The notes: a model not told the origin generated them from the letters alone. Shown: positions 1-5,760, counted from the first letter of the stretch. The stretch is 9,411 nucleotides of DNA from JBBRLG01 sp038231495 (GCA_038231495.1 JBBRLG010000280.1:1-9411), one strand, 5' to 3'. Translations and numbers: made by a program.

Positions 1-7
1 CCCCCTG

Positions 8-28
8 CCCCCCCTTCGTAAGGGGGGG
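8..28. repeat. G/C-run hairpin after the NPCBM gene
   Basis: Seven C then TT (8-16), a three-base centre CGT, and AA then seven G (20-28) form a perfect 9-bp inverted repeat about 27 bases beyond the stop codon of the minus-strand NPCBM gene. It could end or protect that transcript, but no T tract follows it on the minus strand, so it is not a textbook intrinsic terminator. Long G/C runs are also error-prone in sequencing. Confidence 0.4.
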
Positions 29-54
29 AGTGATCGGCTAACTTCCTTCATCCT

Positions 55-1290
55 TTACTTGGTAACTTTCGCGTCCGCCAGGTCCACGTGCTTGCCGAGG
101 TCCTGCAAGTTGCCGCCGCCGACGATGATTTTCAGCTTCTGCACGTCCTTGACGTTGATGGCCAGGGGCTTTGGCGCTTTGCCGCGGTCTTTGCGATCGA
201 CGATGACCTTGGCCAACTCCTTGAACTCGGCGTTCGCGCCGCGGTCGGAGGTGCCGAGGACGCGCACCGTCGTCGAGCCGTCGTGGCCATTCACCGCGTC
301 ATCGACGCCGACGAACGCCTTGAATTCGCGGTACTCGCCCTTGATGTCGAATTCCAGCTCCGCGTAAGCGTGGACCGACAGGCCGCTCGTGTAGACCTTG
401 CCCTCCAGCTTCAACGGGCCGCCTTCCAGGTTGCGGTTGATCTGGTAGTGTTCCGCCGTCTGGTGCTCCGGCGTGTCGAAGGGCGAGGTTTCGACCAGGT
501 TGGTCGGCTTCAGGTCGGCCAGGTAGGCGATTTTGCCGCTGGTGTAATCGAGCCGGGCCACCGTCTTGGGCGTGTAGGCGAGCTTCACGCCGCACGAGGT
601 TTCGACCTCGACGCCGGTTTCGGTCGCCGTCACGGCACTGACGTAAATCAGGTTGCCCTGGGCGTCAGTCAGCCGGCAGATCACCGGCTTGGCGGCGGCG
701 TTGACGCCGCGCGTGAAGATCAGGCCGTAAGCGTCGGCGATCTTGATTTCGAGTTCCGGTCCCGCCGTCGGCGTGAACTTGATGAGCGTGCCGGTCTCGT
801 CGCCCTCGGTGAAGGTGCCGGGGCGGGCCGCGAACTTGCCGCCCTTCATCACGGCATGCACGTCGTTGATGCGCTTGTTGGCGATGCGGTCGTCCCAGTC
901 TTTGCGGTTCGCGGCGACGTTGGCTTCGATCAGGACGTTGGCGACGATGGTCAGCGGCGCAACGACCACCTGGCCGGTGGTGAGCAGCGTAAAGACGGCC
1001 TTGTCCTTCTTGACGAGGAACGCACTACAGTGCAGGACGGTGCCGTCGGTCAATTCCACGTCGGTAAACTTGTCGTCGGCCTTGGGCCGGCCGGCGGTGC
1101 TGTAGTCCACCTGCAACACCTCGTCGAGCGGGATCGTGACCTTCTGCCCGTTCTTGTTGAGGACGACTTCCTTGTCCGAGATGCTGACGACGTCGCCGAC
1201 GACGAGACCCAGCTTGAGCGTATTGACGTCCGCCGCCGGCAGGGCCGACACGCAGAGTAGCATGGCGAGGAAGGCACGGCGAAGCGGCAT
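55..1290 (-). CDS. Exported NPCBM/NEW2-domain protein with N-terminal beta repeats
   Basis: The 411-residue product is probably secreted: a basic start (MPLRR), a hydrophobic core and an ALPAA cleavage-like site near residue 20. Residues 25-130 hold two small beta units with 'G.VVSISDKEVVLNKNGQ' and 'LTDGTVLHC' patterns; residues 143-195 look like a third. This is the kind of N-terminal module often placed before NPCBM in planctomycetes. Residues 265-411 match an NPCBM/NEW2 domain: the YTSGLSVHAYAELEFDI stretch, the VGVDD signature (327-331), and a C-terminal LKIIVGGG...HVDLADAKV in place of the usual 'D..DWADA'. The fold is thought to bind carbohydrate; no catalytic domain is visible, so this may be a surface glycan-binding protein. 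The ATG at 1290 is chosen because GAGGT lies 5 bases upstream and a signal peptide follows directly. The open frame runs on to 1512, but that part encodes repeat DNA. Confidence 0.85.
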   Translation of the reverse strand: MPLRRAFLAMLLCVSALPAADVNTLKLGLVVGDVVSISDKEVVLNKNGQKVTIPLDEVLQVDYSTAGRPKADDKFTDVELTDGTVLHCSAFLVKKDKAVFTLLTTGQVVVAPLTIVANVLIEANVAANRKDWDDRIANKRINDVHAVMKGGKFAARPGTFTEGDETGTLIKFTPTAGPELEIKIADAYGLIFTRGVNAAAKPVICRLTDAQGNLIYVSAVTATETGVEVETSCGVKLAYTPKTVARLDYTSGKIAYLADLKPTNLVETSPFDTPEHQTAEHYQINRNLEGGPLKLEGKVYTSGLSVHAYAELEFDIKGEYREFKAFVGVDDAVNGHDGSTTVRVLGTSDRGANAEFKELAKVIVDRKDRGKAPKPLAINVKDVQKLKIIVGGGNLQDLGKHVDLADAKVTK

Positions 1291-1353
1291 AGACGACCTC
1301 ACGGGAAAAGAGAACCCAGGTTGTCCAAACGAACCAGGTCGCAGGATGCGTGC

Positions 1354-1362
1354 ATTGTAGCA
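1354..1362 (-). promoter_or_regulatory. Extended -10 promoter for the NPCBM gene
   Basis: Read on the minus strand this is TGCTACAAT, an extended -10 element (TGn) with a hexamer matching TATAAT at five of six places. It lies 64 bases upstream of the ATG, implying a leader of roughly 55-60 bases. No convincing -35 box is present, as allowed for extended -10 promoters. The left arm of the 43-bp inverted repeat starts 7 bases upstream. Planctomycete promoters are poorly defined, so this is a candidate. Confidence 0.4.
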
Positions 1363-1368
1363 GGCGCT

Positions 1369-1411
1369 CTTTGGAGTGCGGCGGCTCGACGCCGCTTTCT
1401 TTCTTTCTTTG
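1369..1411. repeat. Left arm of the 43-bp inverted repeat
   Basis: This arm is the exact reverse complement of 1680-1722. It begins CTTTGGAGTGCGGCGG and ends with four TTTC/CTTT tetranucleotide units. Each arm can also fold alone: GCGGCG (1378-1383) pairs with CGCCGC (1390-1395) around a six-base loop. Related GGAGTGCGGCGGC...GCCGC palindromes are, from memory, common interspersed repeats in planctomycete and verrucomicrobial genomes. Confidence 0.85.
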
Positions 1412-1439
1412 ACGAAGTACCTGGCCTCGAAAAAGAAAG

Positions 1440-1453
1440 GTAACCGTTCACCG
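1440..1453. repeat. Left 14-bp arm, offset by a 29-base insertion
   Basis: GTAACCGTTCACCG here is the exact reverse complement of 1667-1680. On the right side the matching arm touches the 43-bp arm directly; on the left it is separated from it by 29 extra bases (1412-1440, counting one shared G). The two sides are therefore one longer inverted repeat interrupted on one side only. Confidence 0.75.
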
Positions 1454-1537
1454 CGTTGTTGAAAACCAGCCAACCGTAGACCTGGCGCGCTATCGTTTCC
1501 GCGACGACCCATTCGTTTCGCGTGGCTTGAGAGCCAA

Positions 1538-1597
1538 GGAAACGAACTTTACTTCCGCAAGTGCTTATCGGGTATTCTCTTGGGGAAGTTCGTTTCC
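1538..1597. repeat. 12-bp inverted repeat inside the larger one
   Basis: GGAAACGAACTT (1538-1549) is the exact reverse complement of AAGTTCGTTTCC (1586-1597), with a 36-base spacer. It sits near the middle of the region bounded by the 43-bp arms, so the whole block is a nested palindrome. Function unknown. Confidence 0.7.
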
Positions 1598-1618
1598 CGA
1601 CCCCCTGACACACCCCCC
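1589..1618. repeat. Copy A of the TTCGTTTC...CACACCCCCC motif
   Basis: TTCGTTTC, five bases, then cytosines with CTG and ACACACCCCCC. A close relative occurs at 5729-5760. Both copies have the same orientation and both lie 3' of a long minus-strand gene, about 180 bases past the stop in this case. Confidence 0.5.
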
Positions 1619-1666
1619 TGGATTCTCTCCGGCCGTTGATGTCCAATCATGTCCACTGCCCGCACT

Positions 1667-1722
1667 CGGTGAACGGTTACAAAGAAAGAAAGAAAGCGGC
1701 GTCGAGCCGCCGCACTCCAAAG
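1667..1722. repeat. Right arms of the long inverted repeat
   Basis: CGGTGAACGGTTAC (1667-1680) and the 43-base arm (1680-1722) share one base and together complement 1440-1453 and 1369-1411. The arm contains an AAAG tetranucleotide run and the GCGGCGTCGAGCCGCCGC palindrome. It lies about 80 bases beyond the stop of the 838-residue gene and directly after that gene's terminator. Confidence 0.85.
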
Positions 1723-1731
1723 GCCCACGCC

Positions 1732-1770
1732 AAAAGCGACGGCGCGGGACCCAAGGGCCAGCGCCGTCGC
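1732..1770 (-). terminator. Intrinsic terminator of the coiled-coil gene
   Basis: On the minus strand a perfect 10-bp GC-rich stem, GCGACGGCGC (plus coordinates 1761-1770) paired with GCGCCGTCGC (1736-1745), has a 15-base loop and is followed at once by TTTT (1735-1732). It begins 31 bases after the TAA of the 838-residue gene. The T tract is short but position and stem are good. It argues that the NPCBM gene further on is transcribed separately. Confidence 0.75.
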
Positions 1771-1800
1771 TCGCAACGTTTGCGGATCGAACCACGACCC

Positions 1801-4317
1801 TTAGTCGTTGTTCTTGCCCTTACCCTTGGCGATGTCGTCCGTGATCTTGTGGATCTTGTCCTGCCGCTTCGACAGGTCTTGCAACTCGACGCGGATCGAC
1901 TCCATTTGCTGGCTGACCTTCGGGTCCGGCACCTTCACCGGCAACTGCTCGTCGGGGTATTGCTTGCCGTAAATCGTCGTCCGCTTGTTGACCTTGTCCT
2001 GCATCGAACGGATCATCTTCAACTCGGCGATCTCGTCGATCAGGCCCGGCTTCGGCGGCTTGCCGGCGGGACCCGGCGGCTTCGGTGGCGGCGGCGGTCC
2101 CTTGTTCTCCTTGATCGCCTTCTTCAACGCCTCGACCATCTCCTGCAACGTGCCGATGATGTCGTCCTCGATCTGCACGGTCACGACGCCGGAGTCGGTC
2201 TTGTCCAGGCGGCCCTTGACCGTCACCATGTCCTCGCGGACTTGCTTGAACACTTCCGCGAAAGCGATCGCCGAACCCTCGGCTTCAATGATGCGGATGG
2301 CCATGTTGGCTTCCTTCACGATCGCATCTTCCTTGTCGGCCAGGCCGTTCGACATCTGCTCGTCGACGCGCGTCGGCTTCTGGTCGTCGTGGCCCTTGAC
2401 GTTCTTGTCCAGCACCACGGTGCCGTCGCGGACCGCGAGCTGCATGGCCAACATCTTTTCGCAACGCCCCTTGAGTTGGGCCAGGATGCGTTCGACTTCC
2501 TGCTCGCGGATCTGCTTGAGCAGGTCTTCCAGCTGCTTCTTGGCTTGTTCCAACTTGGCAATCGCGTCATCGACCTTGGGGCCGGCCGCGTCGGGCTTGT
2601 TCTTCTCCAACTCGTTGCTGGCCTTGTCGCCGGAGTCAGCCCCTTCCTTGATTTTCTTACGCGCCGGGTCCAACTCGGACGGCGGCGCGGGCGGCGGCGG
2701 CTTGGCACCCGGCGGGGGCGAGCCACCACTACCCGGTTTGCCTTCGCCGGGCGGACTCTGACTCGGCGGCGCGTTGCTCGGCTTGGCTTCGCCGGGCTTC
2801 GGGTCGCCCGGTTTGCCTTCGCCGGGCTTGCCGGGCTTGGCATCACCCTTGCCGTCGCCCTTGGCCTTGCTGTCGCTCGGCTTGGCGTCGGTGGGCTTGG
2901 CGTCGGTGGGCTTGGCGTCACCCGGTTTCGCTTCGCCGAGCTTCGGGTCGCCGGGTTTCGGCGCGCCGGGCTTGCCTTCACCGGGCTTCGGGTCGCCGGG
3001 CTTGGCAGCGCTGCCGGGCTTGCCTTCGCCGGGCTTGGCGTCCTTCGGGTCGGTCGGCTTGGTCACCTTCGGGTCGCCGGGCTTGCTCTCGGCCGGCTTG
3101 CCCTCGCCAGGCTTCGGGTCGCCGGGCTTGCCTTCGCCGGGCTTACCTTCACCCGGTTTCGGCTCGCCGGGCTTGCCCTCGTTGGGCTTGGCATCGCTCG
3201 GCTTGCTCTCCTTACTGTCGCCGCCCTTGCTCTCCTTCGGGTCGCCGGGCTTACTCTCGGCGGGCTTGCCTTCGCCGGGTTTCGGGTCGCCGGGCTTGCC
3301 TTCGCTCGGCTTGGCGTCACTCGGCTTGCTGTCCGGCTTGTCGCCGCCCTTGCCTTCCTTCGGATCGGCCGGCTTGCTGTCCGGCTTGTCGCCGCCCTTG
3401 TTCTCCTTGCTGTCGCCGGGCTTGCCCTCTTTCGGGTCGCCAGGCTTCGCTTCTTTGCTGTCGCCGGGCTTGCTTTCCTTCGGGTCGCCGGGTTTGGCTT
3501 CCTTCGGATCGCCGGGCTTCGTTTCCTTGTTGTCGGCCGGTTTGCCTTCTTGCGGACGCTCTTCACCCTTGGGGTCCTTGGCGTCGGCTTTGGCCTCGCC
3601 GGGCTTACCTTCCTTCGACTCGCTCTTGGGCGGCAACTTCCCTTCGGACTTGCTGGTGTCCGCGGGCTTGGGCGTCACGCCGGCCAACTTCTTCATCGCA
3701 TCGTTGGCCTTGTCCTGGTCGGGCTTCAACTCCGGCGCCTTCTGCCGGCCCAGGTCGATGCGCGTGCGCAGGCGCTCTTCCCTGGCGATAATGTCCTTGA
3801 GTTGCTCCAACATCCGGGTCACTTCCTGCCGGCGGCGGCGCAACTCCGCTTCCTTGTCGTCCTTCTGCAACATCTCGATGAGCGTGTTGAGGTCCTTGCG
3901 CAGCTCGTCGTTGCGGCCGATCACGTCGGCCAGGACGTCGGTATCCTTGAACGTCTTGTCGGACTTGAGGGCGCTGACGAGGCCGGTCATCTTCTGGTCG
4001 ATGCCCATTTCGCTGGCCTTGGCGAGGGCTTCCTTGAGGACGGTGGCCTTGTCCTTGTCCTCCTGGCGCGAGCTATTTTCGAGGCGCTGGGCCAGGCGCA
4101 GGAGGGAGAGCTTGAACTCGTCGAACTGCCGTTTGAGACGGTCCTGCTCGTTGGGAGCGTCGCCGATGCGGGCCTTGGGGTCGGTCTCGTCCTTGGGCAC
4201 CGTGGCGGAGGTGCCGCCCGGCGTGACGGGCTTGATCTTGATCTCGGGTTCGGCCCTGGCAATCAGGGCGAACGCGGTGGCCGTCACAAACAGTGTGGCC
4301 AGTAGACGACGCGTCAT
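1801..4317 (-). CDS. Exported coiled-coil protein with a large Lys-Pro-Gly-Asp/Glu repeat domain
   Basis: The 838-residue protein starts with a clear signal peptide (MTRRLL, hydrophobic core, then ARA/EPE near residue 22), so it should act outside the cytoplasmic membrane. Residues 55-210 are charged and helical, likely coiled coil. Residues 237-513 are a degenerate K-P-G-(D/E/S) repeat, followed by a proline-rich hinge to about 546. Residues 550-740 are helical again, with a strong heptad-like stretch at 580-620. A proline linker (741-757) leads to the last 80 residues, with LIDEIAELKMIRSMQDKVN (759-777), a motif I associate with planctomycete proteins encoded beside DUF4175-like genes. No enzyme motif is visible. 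The start at 4317 has GGGAGGT 7 bases upstream; the frame stays open to 4581 but that part lacks a signal sequence or good ribosome site. A scaffold or envelope spacer is plausible but inferred. Confidence 0.85.
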   Translation of the reverse strand: MTRRLLATLFVTATAFALIARAEPEIKIKPVTPGGTSATVPKDETDPKARIGDAPNEQDRLKRQFDEFKLSLLRLAQRLENSSRQEDKDKATVLKEALAKASEMGIDQKMTGLVSALKSDKTFKDTDVLADVIGRNDELRKDLNTLIEMLQKDDKEAELRRRRQEVTRMLEQLKDIIAREERLRTRIDLGRQKAPELKPDQDKANDAMKKLAGVTPKPADTSKSEGKLPPKSESKEGKPGEAKADAKDPKGEERPQEGKPADNKETKPGDPKEAKPGDPKESKPGDSKEAKPGDPKEGKPGDSKENKGGDKPDSKPADPKEGKGGDKPDSKPSDAKPSEGKPGDPKPGEGKPAESKPGDPKESKGGDSKESKPSDAKPNEGKPGEPKPGEGKPGEGKPGDPKPGEGKPAESKPGDPKVTKPTDPKDAKPGEGKPGSAAKPGDPKPGEGKPGAPKPGDPKLGEAKPGDAKPTDAKPTDAKPSDSKAKGDGKGDAKPGKPGEGKPGDPKPGEAKPSNAPPSQSPPGEGKPGSGGSPPPGAKPPPPAPPSELDPARKKIKEGADSGDKASNELEKNKPDAAGPKVDDAIAKLEQAKKQLEDLLKQIREQEVERILAQLKGRCEKMLAMQLAVRDGTVVLDKNVKGHDDQKPTRVDEQMSNGLADKEDAIVKEANMAIRIIEAEGSAIAFAEVFKQVREDMVTVKGRLDKTDSGVVTVQIEDDIIGTLQEMVEALKKAIKENKGPPPPPKPPGPAGKPPKPGLIDEIAELKMIRSMQDKVNKRTTIYGKQYPDEQLPVKVPDPKVSQQMESIRVELQDLSKRQDKIHKITDDIAKGKGKNND
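2779..3609 (-). repeat. KPGD/KPGE low-complexity coding repeat
   Basis: About 277 codons are built from 5-10 residue units starting Lys-Pro or Lys-Gly-Gly (KPGDPKEA, KPGDSKEN, KGGDKPDS, KPSDAKPSEG, KPGDPKPGEG, KPAES). Larger blocks are duplicated: a 21-residue block at residues 341-361 recurs exactly at 397-417. The two DNA copies (3235-3297 and 3067-3129) differ at five bases, all at third codon positions and all synonymous. This fixes the reading frame and suggests the protein sequence is maintained by selection. The composition, balanced Lys against Asp/Glu with Pro and Gly, predicts an extended disordered chain. Confidence 0.9.
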
Positions 4318-4365
4318 TACCGTTACCTCCCAACCCGTGAGGGACAAAGCTCCATTTGTAGCTGC

Positions 4366-4396
4366 CTTATAAGACGAACCAGGGGCGTTGGACCAA
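4366..4396 (-). promoter_or_regulatory. Possible promoter of the coiled-coil gene
   Basis: On the minus strand TTGGTC (4391-4396) is followed after 18 bases by TTATAA (4367-4372), or after 19 by TATAAG (4366-4371). It lies about 50-80 bases upstream of the ATG at 4317. The match is only partial. Confidence 0.25.
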
Positions 4397-4409
4397 CTGC
4401 ATCCGTAAG

Positions 4410-4428
4410 ACGTTTCGCGGTGAAACGT
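4410..4428. promoter_or_regulatory. Inverted repeat, possible operator
   Basis: ACGTTTC (4410-4416), five bases, GAAACGT (4422-4428). Its size and spacing suit a dimeric regulator, and it lies just upstream of the weak promoter candidate for the coiled-coil gene. A related core, TTTCGCGAAA, occurs at 4535-4544. No regulator is known, so this is suggestive only. Confidence 0.3.
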
Positions 4429-4767
4429 TTCGGCGAGCGGTGACATTCTAGCACTTGCGAGCCGAGCGCGTAAGCCGCCAGTTGAGACCCCGACGCTTGC
4501 CAATTGCTGCGCCAGGGCAAGGGCCCAGCCAGACTTTCGCGAAACCACCCGCACGCCTAACGCAAACCCTTTGCTAAACACTTCTTACACTCCACTAACC
4601 TTTCCTGAACCACCCTTGTCCTGGAAAAGCCGTCCGGCACTCGCCTGGCACCGTTGCTGAAACGATTGGCGGACCCTACGATCCAGGAAAGGACACCGAC
4701 ACGATCGAATTGACCGAATCGCGGCTGGCCGCTCCTGTAGTTGGGTTATCAGAGACAGGGGGTAGAC

Positions 4768-5253
4768 ATGGACTTCCCACCGGAACACTACTTCCAAACA
4801 GCGATTCAGCGCATACGGCAAGCCCAACACCTCTACAATGAGGGTTCCAGCTTCGCCCTCGCCATTTACGTCGGCGGCGTCGCGGTCGAGTGCCTGCTTC
4901 GCGCCTTCAAGGGCCGGCGCGACCCGACGTTCGATGAGAAGCACAACCTCCTGCGCCTGTTCGCGGCGAGCGGAATGTTGCGCGCAGACCGCGAAAAGCT
5001 GCGGGAGAAGGGGTGGTCAGGCGACCAAATCGACGCACACCTGCGCACCCTGCAAGCGGCTGTGAATGACGTCGTTCGATTGTGGGCCAACAACTACCGG
5101 TTCGCGTCCGAGGAGCGGCTGCGCTCTCACTTGAAACAGATCACCGGCTATCAGAAAAAACTCAAGGGCGACTACCTGAAGGAGCAAGCGCGGCGGTTCC
5201 TCAGTTCGGCCCAGAAGTTCGTGGAAAAGGGGGTGGTGCAATGGCACGTCTAA
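4768..5253 (+). CDS. HEPN-domain protein, putative RNA-associated or toxin component
   Basis: The 161-residue, wholly helical protein resembles HEPN proteins. Visible family features are the first helices with A-x-x-L-Y (residues 19-23) and FALAIYVGGVAVECLLRAF (29-47, with the conserved Glu41), the HNLLRLF stretch (59-65) resembling the usual H-D-L-x-x-L, and LWANNYRFAS (105-114) resembling the common 'W...YRY' segment before the last helix. The R-x4-6-H ribonuclease motif is not evident: the nearest candidates are R51-x7-H59 and R117-x3-H121. It may therefore be a non-cutting HEPN binder rather than an active RNase. ATG 4768 is preferred because AGGGGGT lies just upstream; an in-frame TTG at 4741 would add nine residues with no good ribosome site. 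Its last 13 bases overlap the next gene, so the two are translationally coupled, and both are opposite in strand to the long neighbours. Confidence 0.7.
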   Translation: MDFPPEHYFQTAIQRIRQAQHLYNEGSSFALAIYVGGVAVECLLRAFKGRRDPTFDEKHNLLRLFAASGMLRADREKLREKGWSGDQIDAHLRTLQAAVNDVVRLWANNYRFASEERLRSHLKQITGYQKKLKGDYLKEQARRFLSSAQKFVEKGVVQWHV

Positions 5254-5513
5254 ACAGCGCGTTTCAGCGGAAGCTGGAGCGAATTCTAACCCGGAGGTTC
5301 CCGGTGCCCGATACGGTCAAGTTGGAAGACCACGATGGGATCATCGGCATCATTACGTCCGCCGGGTTCGCGGGCATGGAATCCATCGACCGCCAGAACC
5401 TCATCGGCGACATCCTGGCGACCCACCTGACGCCCGAAGAGCGGCGGCGGGTGCAGGTCATCGTTGGCGTCACCCCGGACGAAGGGACCGGCTACTTGGC
5501 CAATGAGGACTGA
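5241..5513 (+). CDS. Small BolA/KH-like protein coupled to the HEPN gene
   Basis: This 90-residue protein starts inside the end of the HEPN gene (ATG 5241; AAGGGGG ends 7 bases upstream), giving a 13-base overlap. I do not recognise it as a named family. Its outline is helix (5-20), FPVPDTVKLED strand, the DGIIGIITSAGFAGM segment (32-46), a DRQNLIGDILATHL helix (50-63), then a strand ending VIVGVTP (73-79). This order, with 'S..F.G....RQ..I...L', recalls the BolA or type II KH fold, which binds nucleic acid or iron-sulfur partners. Size and tight coupling suit an antitoxin or accessory subunit of the HEPN protein, although toxin-first order would be reversed relative to many toxin-antitoxin pairs. 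The gene assignment is firm; the fold is inference. Confidence 0.65.
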   Translation: MARLNSAFQRKLERILTRRFPVPDTVKLEDHDGIIGIITSAGFAGMESIDRQNLIGDILATHLTPEERRRVQVIVGVTPDEGTGYLANED

Positions 5514-5558
5514 AAAGGGAGCGAAGTCATCCGGAGTTTCGGCGGAAGGCAACCGTTA

Positions 5559-5599
5559 CAGGAACCTTTTTCACTCTTCAAACTGGAAAAATGCTCCTG
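5559..5599. repeat. Imperfect REP-like hairpin after the HEPN pair
   Basis: CAGGAACCTTTTTC (5559-5572) and GAAAAATGCTCCTG (5586-5599) pair at 12 of 14 positions around a 13-base loop; ACACTTTTT follows the right arm on the plus strand. It starts 46 bases after the stop of the small gene and could end that transcript. The sequence also resembles an 'AAAAAGGTTCCTGACACC' dispersed repeat that I recall from planctomycetes. Confidence 0.5.
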
Positions 5600-5728
5600 A
5601 CACTTTTTGCCTTCCCGCACTTGCTGGTAGGACTGGCCGTTACTGCGTCGGCAGACTGACATACGAAAAGTCTATGGTGTAGTTGTCGGCATGGATCAAA
5701 AGCCGCAAGCACGAGGCAACAGGTGGAA

Positions 5729-5760
5729 TTCGTTTCATTCGCCCTGCCACACACCCCCCC
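5729..5760. repeat. Copy B of the TTCGTTTC...CACACCCCCC motif
   Basis: TTCGTTTC, five bases, CCCTG, then CCACACACCCCCCC. It resembles 1589-1618 in order, spacing and orientation. The copy is flanked by GTGGAATTCGTT (5723-5734) and AACGAATTTCAC (5762-5773), reverse complements with one mismatch. It lies about 130-160 bases 3' of the stop of the minus-strand 1108-residue gene. Confidence 0.5.

Larger units (their letters stand above)
1291..1800. other. Repeat-rich intergenic region between the NPCBM and coiled-coil genes
   Basis: This 510-base gap has no credible gene. It holds, in order, the NPCBM ribosome site and extended -10 element, the left arm of a 43-bp inverted repeat (1369-1411), a second 14-bp arm (1440-1453), a 12-bp inverted repeat (1538-1549 / 1586-1597), the TTCGTTTC/CACACCCCCC motif (1589-1618), the right arms (1667-1680 and 1680-1722), and the terminator of the upstream gene (1732-1770). 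Open frames crossing it are made of these repeats. Confidence 0.8.
4318..4767. other. Divergent intergenic region between the coiled-coil gene and the HEPN gene
   Basis: The 450 bases separate two divergently transcribed genes and hold no credible coding frame. They contain the strong ribosome site GGGAGGT (minus, 4325-4331), a 7-bp inverted repeat ACGTTTC-GCGGT-GAAACGT (4410-4428), a 10-bp palindrome TTTCGCGAAA (4535-4544), a 9-bp inverted repeat CCTTTCCTG/CAGGAAAGG (4599-4607 / 4684-4692), and TTGACC (4710-4715) on the plus strand, a possible but unpaired -35 box for the HEPN gene. Confidence 0.6.

Noticed and set aside
88..1260. 390-residue plus-strand frame opposite the NPCBM gene
   Set aside because: Its composition (Val, Asp, Leu, Arg rich) is typical of antisense frames in high-GC genes; the minus frame holds an NPCBM domain and a signal peptide.
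1291..1512. Longer N-terminus for the NPCBM protein
   Set aside because: The extra 74 residues translate the inverted repeat and promoter region and would bury the signal peptide.
2779..3609. CRISPR-like regular repeats
   Set aside because: Units vary in length, have no unique spacers, and are codon-phased within a single protein.
1636..4305. 889-residue open frame on the plus strand, antisense to the coiled-coil gene
   Set aside because: It is rich in Leu, Arg, Ala and Gly with no domain, and it begins within the inverted-repeat arm region. The duplicated repeat blocks vary only at third positions of the minus-strand frame, and the minus gene has a signal peptide and a strong ribosome site.
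2774..4372. 532-residue plus-strand frame with Gly-Leu-Pro-Ser-Pro-Gly repeats, resembling a collagen-like protein
   Set aside because: It is the mirror of the KPGD/KPGE coding repeat and has no ribosome site or independent support.
4318..4581. Longer N-terminus for the coiled-coil protein
   Set aside because: The extra 88 residues precede a complete signal peptide, and the only strong ribosome site is for the ATG at 4317.
4741..4767. TTG start for the HEPN protein
   Set aside because: The ATG at 4768 has AGGGGGT immediately upstream; the TTG has no such site, and that ribosome site would lie inside the longer frame.
5464..5682. 72-residue plus-strand frame overlapping the end of the small gene
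   Set aside because: No ribosome site or recognisable domain, and it runs through the hairpin 5559-5599.
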